In this document: positions 1-9,003 of the stretch, one piece after another
Layout: each line of letters begins with the position of its first letter
Numbering within the stretch: the stretch's first letter is position 1
Source: Gammaproteobacteria bacterium
Lineage (GTDB): Bacteria; Pseudomonadota; Gammaproteobacteria; Burkholderiales; Rhodocyclaceae
Assembly: GCA_018828385.1 (NCBI GenBank)
Contig: JAHJVE010000007.1
Span: forward strand, 62,001-126,000
Length of the DNA: 64,000 nt
Direction: 5' to 3'
The notes under the pieces: generated by a model
Seen by the model: the letters and a program-made list of their open reading frames with translations, nothing else
What the model was told of the DNA's origin: nothing
Database searches by the model: none
Made by a program: the position numbers and the translations under genes

Positions 1-1190
1 TGCCCGGTGCCGACCATGATCGCCGTCGGCGTCGCCAGACCGAGCGCGCACGGGCAGGCGATGACCAGCACGGCGACGGCATTGACCAGCGCCTCGGCGA
101 AATCGCCGGCATACCACCACCAGCCGGCGAAGGTGGCGAGCGCGATGACGCACACCGTCGGCACAAAAATCGCCGAAATCCGGTCGGCCAGCCGCTGCAC
201 CGGCGCCTTCGAACCCTGCGCCTCGCCGACCATGCGGATGATGCCGGCGAGCAGCGTGTGCTCACCAACGCCAGTCGCCCGGCAGCGCATCGCCCCCTGG
301 CCGTTGGCCGTCGCGGCAAAAACCTTGTCGCCGGCTCGCTTGCCCACCGGCATGCTCTCGCCGGTCAGCATCGCCTCATTGACGCTCGATTCGCCGTCGA
401 TCAACTCGCCATCGACCGGCACGCTTTCACCCGGACGAACGAGGAAAACGTCACCCGGCATCAGCGCTTCGACCGGCATATCGATCCACTGTCCATCGCG
501 TTCGACGCGCGCCGTCTTGGGCTGCAGACGGATCAGCGACTCGATGGCCTCCGAGGTCCGCGCCTTGGCCCGCGCTTCGAGCAGTTTGCCGAGCAGGACC
601 AGCGTGATGACTGCCGAACCGGCCTCGAAATAGACATGCTGGGCCAGCCCGAACAGCGTGACCACCGTCGAAAAACCCCAGGCCATGCTCGTCCCGAGCG
701 CCACCAGCACATCCATATTGGCGCCGCCGCCACGCAGGGCCTTGAAGCCGCCATCGTAGAAACGCCAGCCGATCCAGAACTGCACCGGCGTCGCCAGCGC
801 CAGCTGGAACCAGCGCGGCAGTTCGTTCATGTGGCCATGTTCGCCGAACATGAAAAGCATCTGCCCGACGAGCGGCAAGGTCAGCGCCACCGAAATCCAG
901 AAACGACGGATTTCGCTACGGTAAACGAGCAATTTCGCGGCTTTTTCACGTTCGCGCGTTTGCCCATCGACCACCGCAGCCGTGAAGCCGGCCTTGGCGA
1001 CAGCGGCCACCACCGCTGCTTCGTCGGCACCAGCCGAAAGACGAATGCGCGCCCGCTCGGCGGCCAGATTGACATTGGCCTGCATGCCGGCCTGGCGATT
1101 GAGCACCTTCTCCAGCCGCGCCGAACAAGCGGCGCAGGTCATGCCGCCGATGGCAAACTCGACGACCCGACCGCTATCTGCCTCGGTCAT
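1..1190 (-). CDS. copA: Copper-translocating P-type ATPase (partial, runs off left edge)
   Basis: P1B-type ATPase that would export Cu(I) across the inner membrane. About 396 N-terminal residues are visible: one heavy-metal-binding domain with GMTCAAC (CxxC at residues 19-22), hydrophobic segments, the actuator motif LTGES near residue 275 and the metal-transporting CPC motif at residues 379-381 followed by ALGLATP. The phosphorylation and ATP-binding domains lie outside the window. The start ATG overlaps the stop of the stress-protein gene (ATGA), so the two are probably cotranscribed. Standing behind a TauE/SafE-like gene, hemN and fnr, it could serve copper supply to a cbb3 oxidase (CcoI-like role); that is inference. 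Silver transport cannot be excluded. Confidence 0.93.
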   Translation of the reverse strand, partial: MTEADSGRVVEFAIGGMTCAACSARLEKVLNRQAGMQANVNLAAERARIRLSAGADEAAVVAAVAKAGFTAAVVDGQTREREKAAKLLVYRSEIRRFWISVALTLPLVGQMLFMFGEHGHMNELPRWFQLALATPVQFWIGWRFYDGGFKALRGGGANMDVLVALGTSMAWGFSTVVTLFGLAQHVYFEAGSAVITLVLLGKLLEARAKARTSEAIESLIRLQPKTARVERDGQWIDMPVEALMPGDVFLVRPGESVPVDGELIDGESSVNEAMLTGESMPVGKRAGDKVFAATANGQGAMRCRATGVGEHTLLAGIIRMVGEAQGSKAPVQRLADRISAIFVPTVCVIALATFAGWWWYAGDFAEALVNAVAVLVIACPCALGLATPTAIMVGTG

Positions 1191-1612
1191 TTGACCAGCA
1201 GGACCGGGCAAGGCGCCAGATGCAAAACCCGCGTCGCCACCGACCCCATGACCAACCCGGCCAGGGCGCCCAGCCCGTGCGCCCCCATGACGATCAGGTC
1301 GCAAGCCAGTTCATCGGCCAGCCTGGCTACCACCTCAGCCGGCTGGCCGACATGAATGTGCGTCGTATGAAAACGCCCCGCCGCATCCAGTTTTTTCTGG
1401 GCCTCGACCAGATGCTCCTGCCCCTCTTCGAGATAGTAGGCGTGCAGCGTTTCCTTGCCGACATGGGCCTGCACGCGACCAATCGGAATCGGCGCATGGA
1501 CGTGCAGCAGGTGGATTTCCGGCACATCGCGAAACCAGCCGACGTGAGTGATCAGATGATCAACCGCGCGCAAGGAACATTCGGAACCATCAACCGGCAA
1601 GAGGATTTTCAT
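1187..1612 (-). CDS. Universal stress protein, UspA family
   Basis: 141-residue single-domain cytoplasmic stress protein. It opens with the usual [11 protein letters not shown] strand and ends with the ATP-binding signature [15 protein letters not shown] (G-2X-G-9X-G-S) and PCPVLLV. The family binds ATP and helps under redox or nutrient stress. The gene sits between a TauE/SafE-like gene (15 bp upstream) and copA (4-base overlap), so it looks like part of the same micro-aerobic/copper transcription unit. Specific ligand and trigger are not visible from sequence. Confidence 0.93.
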   Translation of the reverse strand: MKILLPVDGSECSLRAVDHLITHVGWFRDVPEIHLLHVHAPIPIGRVQAHVGKETLHAYYLEEGQEHLVEAQKKLDAAGRFHTTHIHVGQPAEVVARLADELACDLIVMGAHGLGALAGLVMGSVATRVLHLAPCPVLLVK

Positions 1613-1627
1613 GATCTCACTTCCAAG

Positions 1628-2299
1628 CTAATTCAGGCCCGTCAGACGGAACAGGCCGAAGAATCCATATATCCCAAAGCCTAGCACCAACAGGCCGGAC
1701 AGGGTACGCACGACCGGCCGCCGGACGAATTCGTTGAGTCGCGCCAGGACGATGCCGGCGAGCAATAAATTAGGCAGGGTTCCGAGGCCGAAGGCCAGCA
1801 TCATCAGACCGCCGCGCGTTGCCGAACCGGCCGTCAGCGCACTGGCCAGCGCGCTGTAGACCAGACCGCAAGGCAGCCAGCCCCACAGCAGGCCAAGCGG
1901 AAAAGCCTGGCCAATGCTGCGCGCCGGCAGAAAGCGCCGGGTCAGCGGTTGCAGATGGACCCACAGTTTTTGTCCGGCGCGCTCGGTAAAAGCCAGCGCC
2001 CGAGTGACACCCAGCAGGTAAAGGCCAAGCGCCACGAGCATCAGATTGGCGATGAAATAGAGGATCATCCGGGCCGGCACCTGCCCTTCCAGCCCCATGC
2101 TGGCCGCCCCCAGCGCCCCGGCAATGGCACCGGCCGCGGCATAGGAGAGAATTCGCCCGCCGTTGTAGGCGAGATGCATCGACCAGCGCGCCGTAACACC
2201 CATAGACAGGGCGCCGACGATGCCGCCGCACATGCCGACGCAATGCGTGCCGCCGAGCAGGCCGACAAGGAAAAGGGCAAGAAAACCGGAATCAGGCAT
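1628..2299 (-). CDS. Sulfite exporter TauE/SafE (UreH-like) family membrane protein
   Basis: 223-residue inner-membrane protein with about six hydrophobic segments. The N-terminus carries GGTHCVGMCGG, the conserved cysteine motif of the UreH/DsbD-like branch of TauE/SafE proteins. In Betaproteobacteria this branch commonly lies beside ccoGHIS, hemN and fnr and is thought to act in copper or metal handling for cytochrome oxidase assembly; that role is inferred from context. ATG at 2297-2299. Downstream are a stress protein and copA on the same strand. Confidence 0.85.
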   Translation of the reverse strand: MPDSGFLALFLVGLLGGTHCVGMCGGIVGALSMGVTARWSMHLAYNGGRILSYAAAGAIAGALGAASMGLEGQVPARMILYFIANLMLVALGLYLLGVTRALAFTERAGQKLWVHLQPLTRRFLPARSIGQAFPLGLLWGWLPCGLVYSALASALTAGSATRGGLMMLAFGLGTLPNLLLAGIVLARLNEFVRRPVVRTLSGLLVLGFGIYGFFGLFRLTGLN

Positions 2300-2313
2300 C
2301 GAACAGTATCAAC

Positions 2314-2344
2314 AAAAGCAAAGCGGGCAGTTTAACTGCCCGCT
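2314..2344 (-). terminator. Hairpin terminator after hemN
   Basis: An 11-bp perfect inverted repeat (arms 2322-2332 and 2334-2344) lies just after the hemN stop. Read on the minus strand it is followed by a T-rich stretch (TTTGCTTTTG), giving a moderately good intrinsic terminator between hemN and the TauE/SafE-like gene. Confidence 0.6.
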
Positions 2345-2362
2345 CGACCTGCTGCATACTGC

Positions 2363-3766
2363 TTAGATTACCTTCGAATACGTCGCGCGCTGGCGCCCGG
2401 CCCGCAGATATCGGTCGAAGACCATCGAAATGATGCGCACGAGAAGACGCCCCGGCGGCAGGACGGTAATCCATTCGCGTTCGATCTTGAGCAGGCCGGC
2501 CCGCTCCATTTCCTTCAGATCCTCCAGCTCGGCCTCGAAATACTTGCGGAAGTCGATCAGGTGGGCGCTTTCGATGCTCTCGATCGACAACTCGAAATGG
2601 CACATCAGGGCCTGGATGATGGAGCGACGCAGAATATCGTCGGCCGTCAACTCGATGCCGCGGAACACCGGCAGCGTGCCGGTATCGAGGGCGTCGTAGT
2701 ACTCGTCGGCGGTCTTGACGTTCTGGTAGTAGCTTGGCCCGACCTTGCTGATCGACGAAATGCCGAAAGACAGCATGTCGCAGTCGGCATAAGTCGAATA
2801 GCCCTGGAAATTGCGGTGGAGGCGGCCCTGACGCTGGGCAACAGCGAGTTCGTCATCGGGCTTGGCGAAGTGGTCCATGCCGATAAAAACGTAACCGGCA
2901 TCGGTCAGCTTCTTGATGGCCAGCGCCAGAATCTGCAGCTTGGTATCGGCCGACGGCAGGTCACCATCGTTGATCCGGCGCTGCGGCTTGAACATGCTCG
3001 GCATGTGCGCGTAGTTGTAGATCGACAGGCGGTCCGGGTCCATGGCCAGCACGCGCTCGATGGTCCGGTTGAAACCCATCACCGTCTGGTGCGGCAGGCC
3101 GTAGATCAGATCGACGGAAACCGACTTGAAACCATTGGCCCGCGCATCGCGGATCACGCTGTAGGTTTCTTCCTCGCTCTGCACACGATTGACGGCGACC
3201 TGGACCTTTTCGTCGAAATCCTGAACGCCAACGCTCATCCGGTTGAAGCCGAGTTCGCCGAGCAGGGCGACCGTAGCCGTATCGACCTTGCGCGGATCGA
3301 CTTCGATCGAATACTCACCGCCCTCAAGCAGCTTGAAATGCTTGCGTGTTTCGCCCATGAGCTGGCGCATTTCATCGTGCGACAGGAAGGTTGGCGTACC
3401 GCCGCCCCAATGCAGCTGGATGACCTCATGCTCGCCATCGCGACCTTCCAGTGCCGCGGCCTGGATATCCAGTTCTTTTGCCAGATAGCGGAGGTATTTC
3501 GCACTGCGCCCGTGATCCTTGGTGATGATTTTGTTACAGGCGCAGTAATAGCAAATAGTGTTACAGAAAGGTATGTGGAAGTATAATGACAGAGGTCGAC
3601 TTATGCCGCCAATGTTGCGCTTGCCCAGCCAGAGCTTGGCAGCCTCCGAGTCGAAAGCCTCGACAAAGCGGTCAGCCGTCGGATAGGACGTGTAACGGGG
3701 GCCGTTTACATCAAAACGGCGGATGATCTGGGGATCGAAGACGAGGTTTTCGGTTGCGAAATTCAT
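2363..3766 (-). CDS. hemN: Oxygen-independent coproporphyrinogen III oxidase HemN
   Basis: Radical-SAM enzyme for anaerobic haem synthesis, decarboxylating coproporphyrinogen III to protoporphyrinogen IX. It shows the family start GPRYTSYPTADRF, the iron-sulfur cluster motif CNTICYYC (CX3CX2C) followed by AC, the GGGTPTFL segment and the HemN C-terminal domain; about 467 residues is normal length. I chose ATG at 3766; an in-frame GTG at 3778 is the alternative, and neither has a strong ribosome-binding site. Divergent from fnr, with an FNR box about 60 bp upstream, which fits induction under low oxygen. Confidence 0.95.
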   Translation of the reverse strand: MNFATENLVFDPQIIRRFDVNGPRYTSYPTADRFVEAFDSEAAKLWLGKRNIGGISRPLSLYFHIPFCNTICYYCACNKIITKDHGRSAKYLRYLAKELDIQAAALEGRDGEHEVIQLHWGGGTPTFLSHDEMRQLMGETRKHFKLLEGGEYSIEVDPRKVDTATVALLGELGFNRMSVGVQDFDEKVQVAVNRVQSEEETYSVIRDARANGFKSVSVDLIYGLPHQTVMGFNRTIERVLAMDPDRLSIYNYAHMPSMFKPQRRINDGDLPSADTKLQILALAIKKLTDAGYVFIGMDHFAKPDDELAVAQRQGRLHRNFQGYSTYADCDMLSFGISSISKVGPSYYQNVKTADEYYDALDTGTLPVFRGIELTADDILRRSIIQALMCHFELSIESIESAHLIDFRKYFEAELEDLKEMERAGLLKIEREWITVLPPGRLLVRIISMVFDRYLRAGRQRATYSKVI

Positions 3767-3821
3767 TAGGCCAGCCACTAAAAGTAGGTCTGATTATGTT
3801 CGGAAGGTTCGATTTTATGGT

Positions 3822-3835
3822 TGACTTGGATCAAG
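3822..3835. promoter_or_regulatory. FNR/Anr box between hemN and fnr
   Basis: TTGACTTGGATCAA matches the FNR consensus TTGAT-N4-ATCAA at 9 of 10 positions. It lies 17 bp before the fnr ATG and 57 bp before hemN. Position suggests negative autoregulation of fnr and oxygen-dependent control of hemN. Confidence 0.75.
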
Positions 3836-3851
3836 CGAACGCAGGTTGAAA

Positions 3852-4595
3852 ATGGCTCAAACACACCCGCTAAATCAAGAAATTTCGCTATCGGTCATCA
3901 AGACGGCTTGCTCCAATTGTAACCTGCGTGAGCTATGCCTGCCTTTTGGCCTAAGCCTCGAAGAACTTGAACGCCTCGACGATCTGGTTTCGACCCGCCG
4001 CCGCATCAAGCGAGGCGACCACCTCTACCGCGCCGGTGAAGTTTTTGACGCGATCTACGCCATTCGCAGCGGCTTCTTCAAGACCGACGTGTTGCTTGAA
4101 GACGGTCGCGACCAGGTGACCGGCTTCCAGATGGCCGGCGAATTGCTGGGCCTCGATGGCATCAGCACCGAACACCACACCTGCAACGCGATTGCGCTTG
4201 AAGACAGCGAGATTTGCGCCATTCCGTTTTCGCGCCTCGAGGTACTGTCACGTGAAATCCACACGCTGCAGCATCATTTCCACAAGGTCATGAGCCGCGA
4301 AATCGTCCGCGACCATGGTGTCATGATGTTGCTCGGCACGATGCGCGCCGAGGAACGCCTGGCCGCCTTCCTGCTCAACCTGTCGCAACGCTTCACGGCA
4401 CGTGGTTTCTCGCATGCCGAGTTCTACCTGCGCATGACGCGCGAGGAAATCGGCAGCTATCTCGGCCTCAAGCTGGAAACCGTTTCACGCGCCTTCTCCC
4501 GCTTTCAGGAAGAAGGCCACATTGCCGTCCAGCAGAAGCATATTCGCATTCTCAACGTCAATGGGCTCAAAGCCCTGATGAATCACCGGGCCTGA
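3852..4595 (+). CDS. fnr: Fnr/Crp-family oxygen-sensing transcriptional regulator
   Basis: Cytoplasmic global regulator that binds a [4Fe-4S] cluster without oxygen and then dimerises on FNR boxes. The N-terminus has the cluster cysteines CSNCNLRELC and a further Cys in EHHTCNA, i.e. the four expected ligands. A cyclic-nucleotide-like beta barrel follows, then a Crp-type helix-turn-helix with EEIGSYLGLKLETVSR as recognition region. 247 residues from ATG 3852, preceded by GCAGG; a TTG at 3846 would add two residues. An FNR box overlaps its promoter region. Confidence 0.95.
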   Translation: MAQTHPLNQEISLSVIKTACSNCNLRELCLPFGLSLEELERLDDLVSTRRRIKRGDHLYRAGEVFDAIYAIRSGFFKTDVLLEDGRDQVTGFQMAGELLGLDGISTEHHTCNAIALEDSEICAIPFSRLEVLSREIHTLQHHFHKVMSREIVRDHGVMMLLGTMRAEERLAAFLLNLSQRFTARGFSHAEFYLRMTREEIGSYLGLKLETVSRAFSRFQEEGHIAVQQKHIRILNVNGLKALMNHRA

Positions 4596-4608
4596 ACGCC
4601 GGCGGCCC

Positions 4609-5106
4609 CTACCAGCGCAGGCGGGCAAGTTCCGCTGCGCGCCGGACAATGCGCTGCAACAAGGATTCGGCGCGTCGTCGGCCTGCCGTCGAATCGCCCG
4701 GCGAGCGATACGCCAAGTGGATCCCGGTCGGGTTCTCCGCCAACGAATACAGGGCAATGGACAGCGGGCATAGCGTCAGTTGCCGCGGGTCTTCGCGGAC
4801 CAACTCGGCGGCCAGCAGGCTGCTGCAGAACTGAATGATTTCCGCTTCGCCGTAGGGAATCGCTCCGCCGCCAACGGCGGTGCGGGCGAGCATGTCGCGA
4901 AACGGCAGGATGCTGCCAACCACCAGGCCTTCGCTCTCGATGGCTTCGACCAGCCCGTCGTGGGCGGTCCGGAAATCGGAATTGCTCACCGTGACAAGGA
5001 CCGTATCATCGGCCATCGTTGGCATGGAAATGCCGAGCAGCAACAGGAAAACCAGAAAAAAATGGGACGCCCCGTGGGACGTCCCAAACAGATGTACAGA
5101 AACCAT
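4609..5106 (-). CDS. DUF302 family exported protein
   Basis: Small protein with an N-terminal hydrophobic signal (FFLVFLLLLGISMPTMA, cleavage likely before DD) and a DUF302 domain. DUF302 proteins are of unknown function. The start is uncertain: ATG 5106 gives 165 residues, an upstream start at 5139 is possible. Unusually, the intrinsic terminator of the upstream porin (5056-5086) lies inside the first codons, so the T-run of the terminator encodes the FF of the signal peptide. Expression may therefore depend on read-through or on a promoter within the terminator. Confidence 0.7.
   Translation of the reverse strand: MVSVHLFGTSHGASHFFLVFLLLLGISMPTMADDTVLVTVSNSDFRTAHDGLVEAIESEGLVVGSILPFRDMLARTAVGGGAIPYGEAEIIQFCSSLLAAELVREDPRQLTLCPLSIALYSLAENPTGIHLAYRSPGDSTAGRRRAESLLQRIVRRAAELARLRW
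5056..5086 (-). terminator. Intrinsic terminator of the porin gene
   Basis: On the minus strand a 7-bp stem (TGGGACG/CGTCCCA, arms at 5063-5069 and 5080-5086) is followed directly by seven T residues. It lies 86 bp past the porin stop and overlaps the start of the DUF302 gene. Confidence 0.8.
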
Positions 5107-5171
5107 CTGACGCAAGAGTTCGATTCCCGGACGCTTCAACGAAAAGCGAACCGTCCGGGTAATTCGGTTGC

Positions 5172-6287
5172 TTAGAACGAGTGCTTCATACCGATCGCCA
5201 GGCCGTTGATGCCGGCGCTGGTACCAGAGCTGTTACCCATCGGGTTGATGGTGTAGGCAGCATTGACGTCGTTCTTGATGTGGGCGTAGTCAGCGTACAG
5301 TTCGGTACGCTTGGACAGGGCGTAGCGTGCGCCGAGGCCGATCTTCCAGGCATCGCGGTCGGTCAGGGTCTTGTCCTTGACCTGGCCGAACATGCCGAGC
5401 ACGGAGAACTTGCCGACCGGCACGGTGGCGCCGATGAACCAGTTGCGACGATCGTACTTCTGGTTGGCCGCCAGACCAAAGGCAGCGGCAGCGAAGGTCG
5501 TGTTGCCGCCGATGAACGAGTTCACATCGCCCTTGATGACGTCGTAGACGCCGCTGACCTTGACTACGCCGAAGTCGTAGGAAGCGCCGGCAGTGGCAAC
5601 GTAGAGGCGGGAGTTGTCGTAACCGACAGCCCGGGTGGTTTCATAGTCGAGATCGATGCTGATCGGACCATTGGCGTAGATCAGGTTGGCCGACAGCAGA
5701 CGGTCGTCACCGTTGTTGCCCGTGGTGGTCGCGGTCATCGGCGAGTGGACAGTGTTCAGGCTGCCTTCGGCGCCCTGGGTGTTGGTGGCGGTAGCCAGGA
5801 TCACGGTGAAGCCGCTGAAGGACGGCGAGATGTAGGCGATGGCGTTGGCCGCACGGTCGTACTGGGTGGTCATCGAGGTCAGGCTGGCGACCGAGTAGTT
5901 GCCGAACGGGCTGTACTTGCCGTAGATGCCGTAGCGGATGCCGTCGAGGTAACCGGCAACGGCGGTACCGAAGCCACCCGTCACGCCAACGTACTGGTGG
6001 CCGGCCGAGGCCAGGCCGGTGTTGGTATCCGGGCTGATGCGGTATTGCAGATCGAACAGGGCCTTGAGGCCGTTGCCCAGATCCTCGACGCCCTTGAAGC
6101 CGATGTGGCTCTGCGAAGCAGCGCTTTGCAGATCGTACTGCGACTGGCCGCTGGCGACTGCGCCGTTGCTGCCTTGACGGAACATGACACCCATATCGAC
6201 GTTACCGTAGATGGTGACGTTGGATTGTGCGAAGGCTGCACCGGACGTAACAGCTGCAACAGCCAGCGCGATAAGTTTTTTCTGCAT
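5172..6287 (-). CDS. Gram-negative general porin (OmpC/Omp32-like)
   Basis: Outer-membrane trimeric beta-barrel porin for passive diffusion of small solutes. From ATG 6287 (ribosome site GGAG 8-12 bp before) the 371-residue precursor has a signal peptide MQKKLIALAVAAVTSGAAFA and then the betaproteobacterial opening SNVTIYGNVDMG. Alternating polar/hydrophobic strands continue to the end and the last residue is Phe, the outer-membrane assembly signal. Monocistronic, with its own terminator. A start at 6302 is possible but leaves a poor signal peptide. Confidence 0.93.
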   Translation of the reverse strand: MQKKLIALAVAAVTSGAAFAQSNVTIYGNVDMGVMFRQGSNGAVASGQSQYDLQSAASQSHIGFKGVEDLGNGLKALFDLQYRISPDTNTGLASAGHQYVGVTGGFGTAVAGYLDGIRYGIYGKYSPFGNYSVASLTSMTTQYDRAANAIAYISPSFSGFTVILATATNTQGAEGSLNTVHSPMTATTTGNNGDDRLLSANLIYANGPISIDLDYETTRAVGYDNSRLYVATAGASYDFGVVKVSGVYDVIKGDVNSFIGGNTTFAAAAFGLAANQKYDRRNWFIGATVPVGKFSVLGMFGQVKDKTLTDRDAWKIGLGARYALSKRTELYADYAHIKNDVNAAYTINPMGNSSGTSAGINGLAIGMKHSF

Positions 6288-6458
6288 TGAATTGCTCCTC
6301 AATCATCTTTTGTGTGAATGAACCCCGGGGGTATTGCACCCCGCACGAATCTCCCCTCTCCCATCCCGAGGGTAGCGTTCGGCCTAATGAATTGCGAAGC
6401 CCGTGCCAGGCCGCGACGAAAGGTCGAAAAATGTCCGCAAAGCCGCTTGCTGCTTTGA

Positions 6459-6492
6459 TTTCGGGCCTTTTTCCCGGTTGACCGCAGCAATC
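6459..6492 (+). repeat. Dispersed 35-bp repeat, copy 1
   Basis: Core CCCGGTTGACCGCAGCAATC after a T-rich GGGCC half. Intergenic, upstream of the porin. Confidence 0.8.
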
Positions 6493-6579
6493 GACTGAAC
6501 CGCCCGAGACGTTCATTTTCTGGACAATTGCTGCACTGCTGAGCCAAAACGAAACAGTGTTCAGTGTTTCATCAGGCGC

Positions 6580-6603
6580 AAAAAAGCCCGGCGAACCGGG
6601 CTT
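6580..6603 (-). terminator. Intrinsic terminator of the PqqU-like receptor gene
   Basis: Minus strand AAGCCCGG-TTCG-CCGGGCTT followed by a T-run, about 20 bp after the receptor stop codon. Textbook rho-independent form. Confidence 0.9.
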
Positions 6604-6624
6604 GAGCGGGGGGAATGGAGGTGC

Positions 6625-8709
6625 TCAAAACTGGTAACGGGCGCTGACGCCGGCCAGCCAGGTGCGGCCCGGCGCAGCTTCGTAGAAGCGATCAAACCCG
6701 GCACCGACGATGACCGAGCCGACGTACTGGCGATCGAAGATGTTGTCGAAACGCAGGAAGCTGCGCAGGCTCACATCGCCATATTTACGGTCGATGCCGA
6801 AGCGCAGGTTGGCAATGGCGTAGGCGGGTGCGACCTGCTTGGCATTGGTGTCCTCGACGTACACCTTGCTGCGGGCGATGCCTTCGACGGCGGCATGGAA
6901 GCCGCTGGCCGGATGCTTCCAGGCCAGCTCGCCGAACAGGGTATGGGCGGGCACGCCGGGCAGACGGTTGCCGGCATTGATGAGGCCGGATGAAGAGGTG
7001 AAGGCTTCGTCGTAACGAGCGTCGAGCAGGGTGTAGGCAAGACGGCTGGAGAGGTTGTTGGCCCAGCGGCTGTCGATGGCCGCTTCGATGCCGCGACGCA
7101 GCGTCTGGCCGGCATTGCGGTAAGTCGTCCGGCCGCCAAGGGAGGAATCGACGACCAGTTCGTCCTCGGTTTCGATCTGGAAGACGGCCAGGTCGAGGCG
7201 CGTGTTGCTGCCAACGAAGGCCTTGAGTCCGGTTTCGTAATGGGTGCTGGTCGACGGCTTGAGGTCGTAGCTGAAGGTGCCACCGGGGCCGGAATAGAAC
7301 AGTTCGCCGAAGGTCGGCGCCTCGAAGCCGCGGGCGGCGCTGGCGTAGAGATTGACGGTCGGGGTCAGGCGGAACATGGCGGCGATGGTCGGCGTCGTCT
7401 TCTCGTAGCTGACGCTGCCGCTGTCGTTACCGTTGCTCAGGTAGGCGTCTTCGACATCGAAGGCAACCTGGCTGTGGCGCAAGCCGCCGCTGAAGGTCCA
7501 GCGCTCGCCCTGCCATTCGGCCTGGGCGTACTGGTCGAAACTGGCGACGCGGTCTTCTTCCTGGCGACGCAGCGTGCCCATGACGCCGAGCGTGGCGCCG
7601 ATGAAGTTTTCGTAACCGCGCCGTTGGTCGACCGACTGCTCGTAGTCGACGCCGACGGTCGTCGTCAGCTTGCCGCCGGCCAGCTGGAAGCGGCCGACCC
7701 AGCGCGTCGAGGCGCCGGCAAAGTCGCGGTCGAAATCGATGATGCCGCCGGAGTGCGCCGGATCGGCTTGGGTGCCAGGCGGTATCGACTGGTATTGCGT
7801 GGTCGACCGTTGCCCGGCGTAGGCCGAGACAAATACCGATTGATCGCCGAAGCGGTGCTCGTAAGTTACCCCGCCCTGCTTGTGGTCGAGGTTCTTGCGC
7901 GTGTTGTAGAGGAGCGGCGATGAAGCGACGCTACGCGGATCGGCCTGGTAGCCGGCCCAGCTCTGGCCCTGCGGATCGTCGGCCGTCTGCTGGAAGCTGT
8001 TGGCGATGAAAGTCAGTTTGCCGTCCTGGCTCGGCCGGTAGGTCAGCTTGACCATGACCTGGTCGCGTTCGGCCTTGCTGTGGTCGCGGTAGCCATCGGT
8101 GGCGAAGCGCGAGGCGTCGATGACGTAGCCGAGACCGCCGACCTCGCCCTGGGCCGTGAGGTCGGCTTTCCACATGTTGTCGCTACCGGCGATGAAGCCG
8201 CCTTCGACGCTCGGCCGGCCCGTACCGTCGGCCGTGAACATCTGGATGACGCCGCCGGCATGGTTGCCATAGACAACAGCCATCGGCCCGCGCAGGACTT
8301 CGATGCGCTCGGCGCGATCGAGGTTGAAGGTGGCGACCTGCCCCTGGCCGTCCGGCATCGAGGCCGGAATACCGTCAGCGACGAGGCGGATGCCGCGCAC
8401 GCCGAAGGCCGAGCGGGCACCGAAGCCGCGCGACGAGATCTGCAGGTCCTGCGCGTAGTTCTGGCGATTCTGCACGGTGATGCCGGGCACCGCGGCCAGC
8501 GCCTCGGAGGCATTGACCCGCGCCTGATCGGCGCCGATGCGGGCGGCGTCGACGACATCGACGGCGGCCGGCAAATCGAAGGTGTTGTGTTCGACGCGGC
8601 TGCCGCTGACGACGACAGCGTCGAGGGTCAGTGCCGTTTCGGCAGCGATGCCGAGGCAGGGAAAGGCAGCGGCGAGGATGACGGCGAGGCGCTTCGGGTT
8701 TTGTCTCAT
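6625..8709 (-). CDS. pqqU: TonB-dependent outer-membrane receptor, PqqU/YncD-like
   Basis: 694-residue TonB-dependent receptor with signal peptide, plug domain and 22-strand barrel. From memory of E. coli YncD (now PqqU, the PQQ importer) several diagnostic stretches agree closely: QNRQNYAQDLQISSRGFG, GIPASMPDGQGQ, TTQYQSIPPG, ELVVDSSLGGRTTY and REYVGSVIV-like QYVGSVIVGAG near the C-terminus. The protein ends in Phe. This supports import of pyrroloquinoline quinone, which fits the two PQQ alcohol dehydrogenases in the window. No TonB box was assigned. ATG 8709 was taken as start; an ATG at 8745 lies in a dispersed repeat. No strong ribosome site precedes either. Confidence 0.85.
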   Translation of the reverse strand: MRQNPKRLAVILAAAFPCLGIAAETALTLDAVVVSGSRVEHNTFDLPAAVDVVDAARIGADQARVNASEALAAVPGITVQNRQNYAQDLQISSRGFGARSAFGVRGIRLVADGIPASMPDGQGQVATFNLDRAERIEVLRGPMAVVYGNHAGGVIQMFTADGTGRPSVEGGFIAGSDNMWKADLTAQGEVGGLGYVIDASRFATDGYRDHSKAERDQVMVKLTYRPSQDGKLTFIANSFQQTADDPQGQSWAGYQADPRSVASSPLLYNTRKNLDHKQGGVTYEHRFGDQSVFVSAYAGQRSTTQYQSIPPGTQADPAHSGGIIDFDRDFAGASTRWVGRFQLAGGKLTTTVGVDYEQSVDQRRGYENFIGATLGVMGTLRRQEEDRVASFDQYAQAEWQGERWTFSGGLRHSQVAFDVEDAYLSNGNDSGSVSYEKTTPTIAAMFRLTPTVNLYASAARGFEAPTFGELFYSGPGGTFSYDLKPSTSTHYETGLKAFVGSNTRLDLAVFQIETEDELVVDSSLGGRTTYRNAGQTLRRGIEAAIDSRWANNLSSRLAYTLLDARYDEAFTSSSGLINAGNRLPGVPAHTLFGELAWKHPASGFHAAVEGIARSKVYVEDTNAKQVAPAYAIANLRFGIDRKYGDVSLRSFLRFDNIFDRQYVGSVIVGAGFDRFYEAAPGRTWLAGVSARYQF

Positions 8710-8743
8710 GATTTTTGTCTTGTTCAGGTTGATGCGGAATTTC

Positions 8744-8776
8744 ATTTTTGGCCAAATTTCCCGGTCGACCGTAGGA
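8744..8776 (+). repeat. Dispersed 35-bp repeat, copy 2
   Basis: TTTTTGGCCAAATTTC then CCGGTCGACCGTAGGA (variant with GTCGAC centre). Upstream of the PqqU-like gene. Confidence 0.85.
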
Positions 8777-8871
8777 GTCGACCTCGGCTCGATTATCGGC
8801 GCGGCGCGCAAGCCGGGCGCCGCGGCAATCGCCAAACGGGCCTCATGAAAATCATGAGATGGCCCGATTTC

Positions 8872-8904
8872 ATTTTTGGCCCTTTTTTCCGGTCGACCGT
8901 AGGA
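8872..8904 (+). repeat. Dispersed 35-bp repeat, copy 3
   Basis: TTTTTGGCCCTTTTTT then CCGGTCGACCGTAGGAA. Shares the GTCGAC centre and left flank with copy 2, suggesting a local duplication. Confidence 0.85.
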
Positions 8905-8987
8905 ACAGCTGTTTTGATTTGCAGCAGGCGTTCGTTTTTTCCACAGTTGCCTGAGCAGAAATCGCCGCCCAGCCGGCGTTTTGCCGT

Positions 8988-9003
8988 TAGCACACTCCTT
9001 GCT
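8988..9003 (+). promoter_or_regulatory. Possible sigma-54 promoter (imperfect)
   Basis: TAGCACACTCCTTGCT has the right spacing (ten bases between the -24 and -12 dinucleotides) and a good TTGC, but the -24 GG is AG. It would drive the unknown gene at 9067. Confidence 0.35.

Larger units (their letters stand above)
6288..6624. other. Intergenic region between porin and PqqU-like receptor
   Basis: 337 bp without a gene. It holds the upstream control region of the porin, one copy of the dispersed repeat (6459-6492) and the terminator of the receptor gene (6580-6603). No clear promoter boxes were recognised. Confidence 0.6.

Noticed and set aside
258-1355. Long open frame on the plus strand opposite copA
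   Set aside because: Antisense shadow in GC-rich sequence; the minus strand encodes a clear copper ATPase with all motifs.
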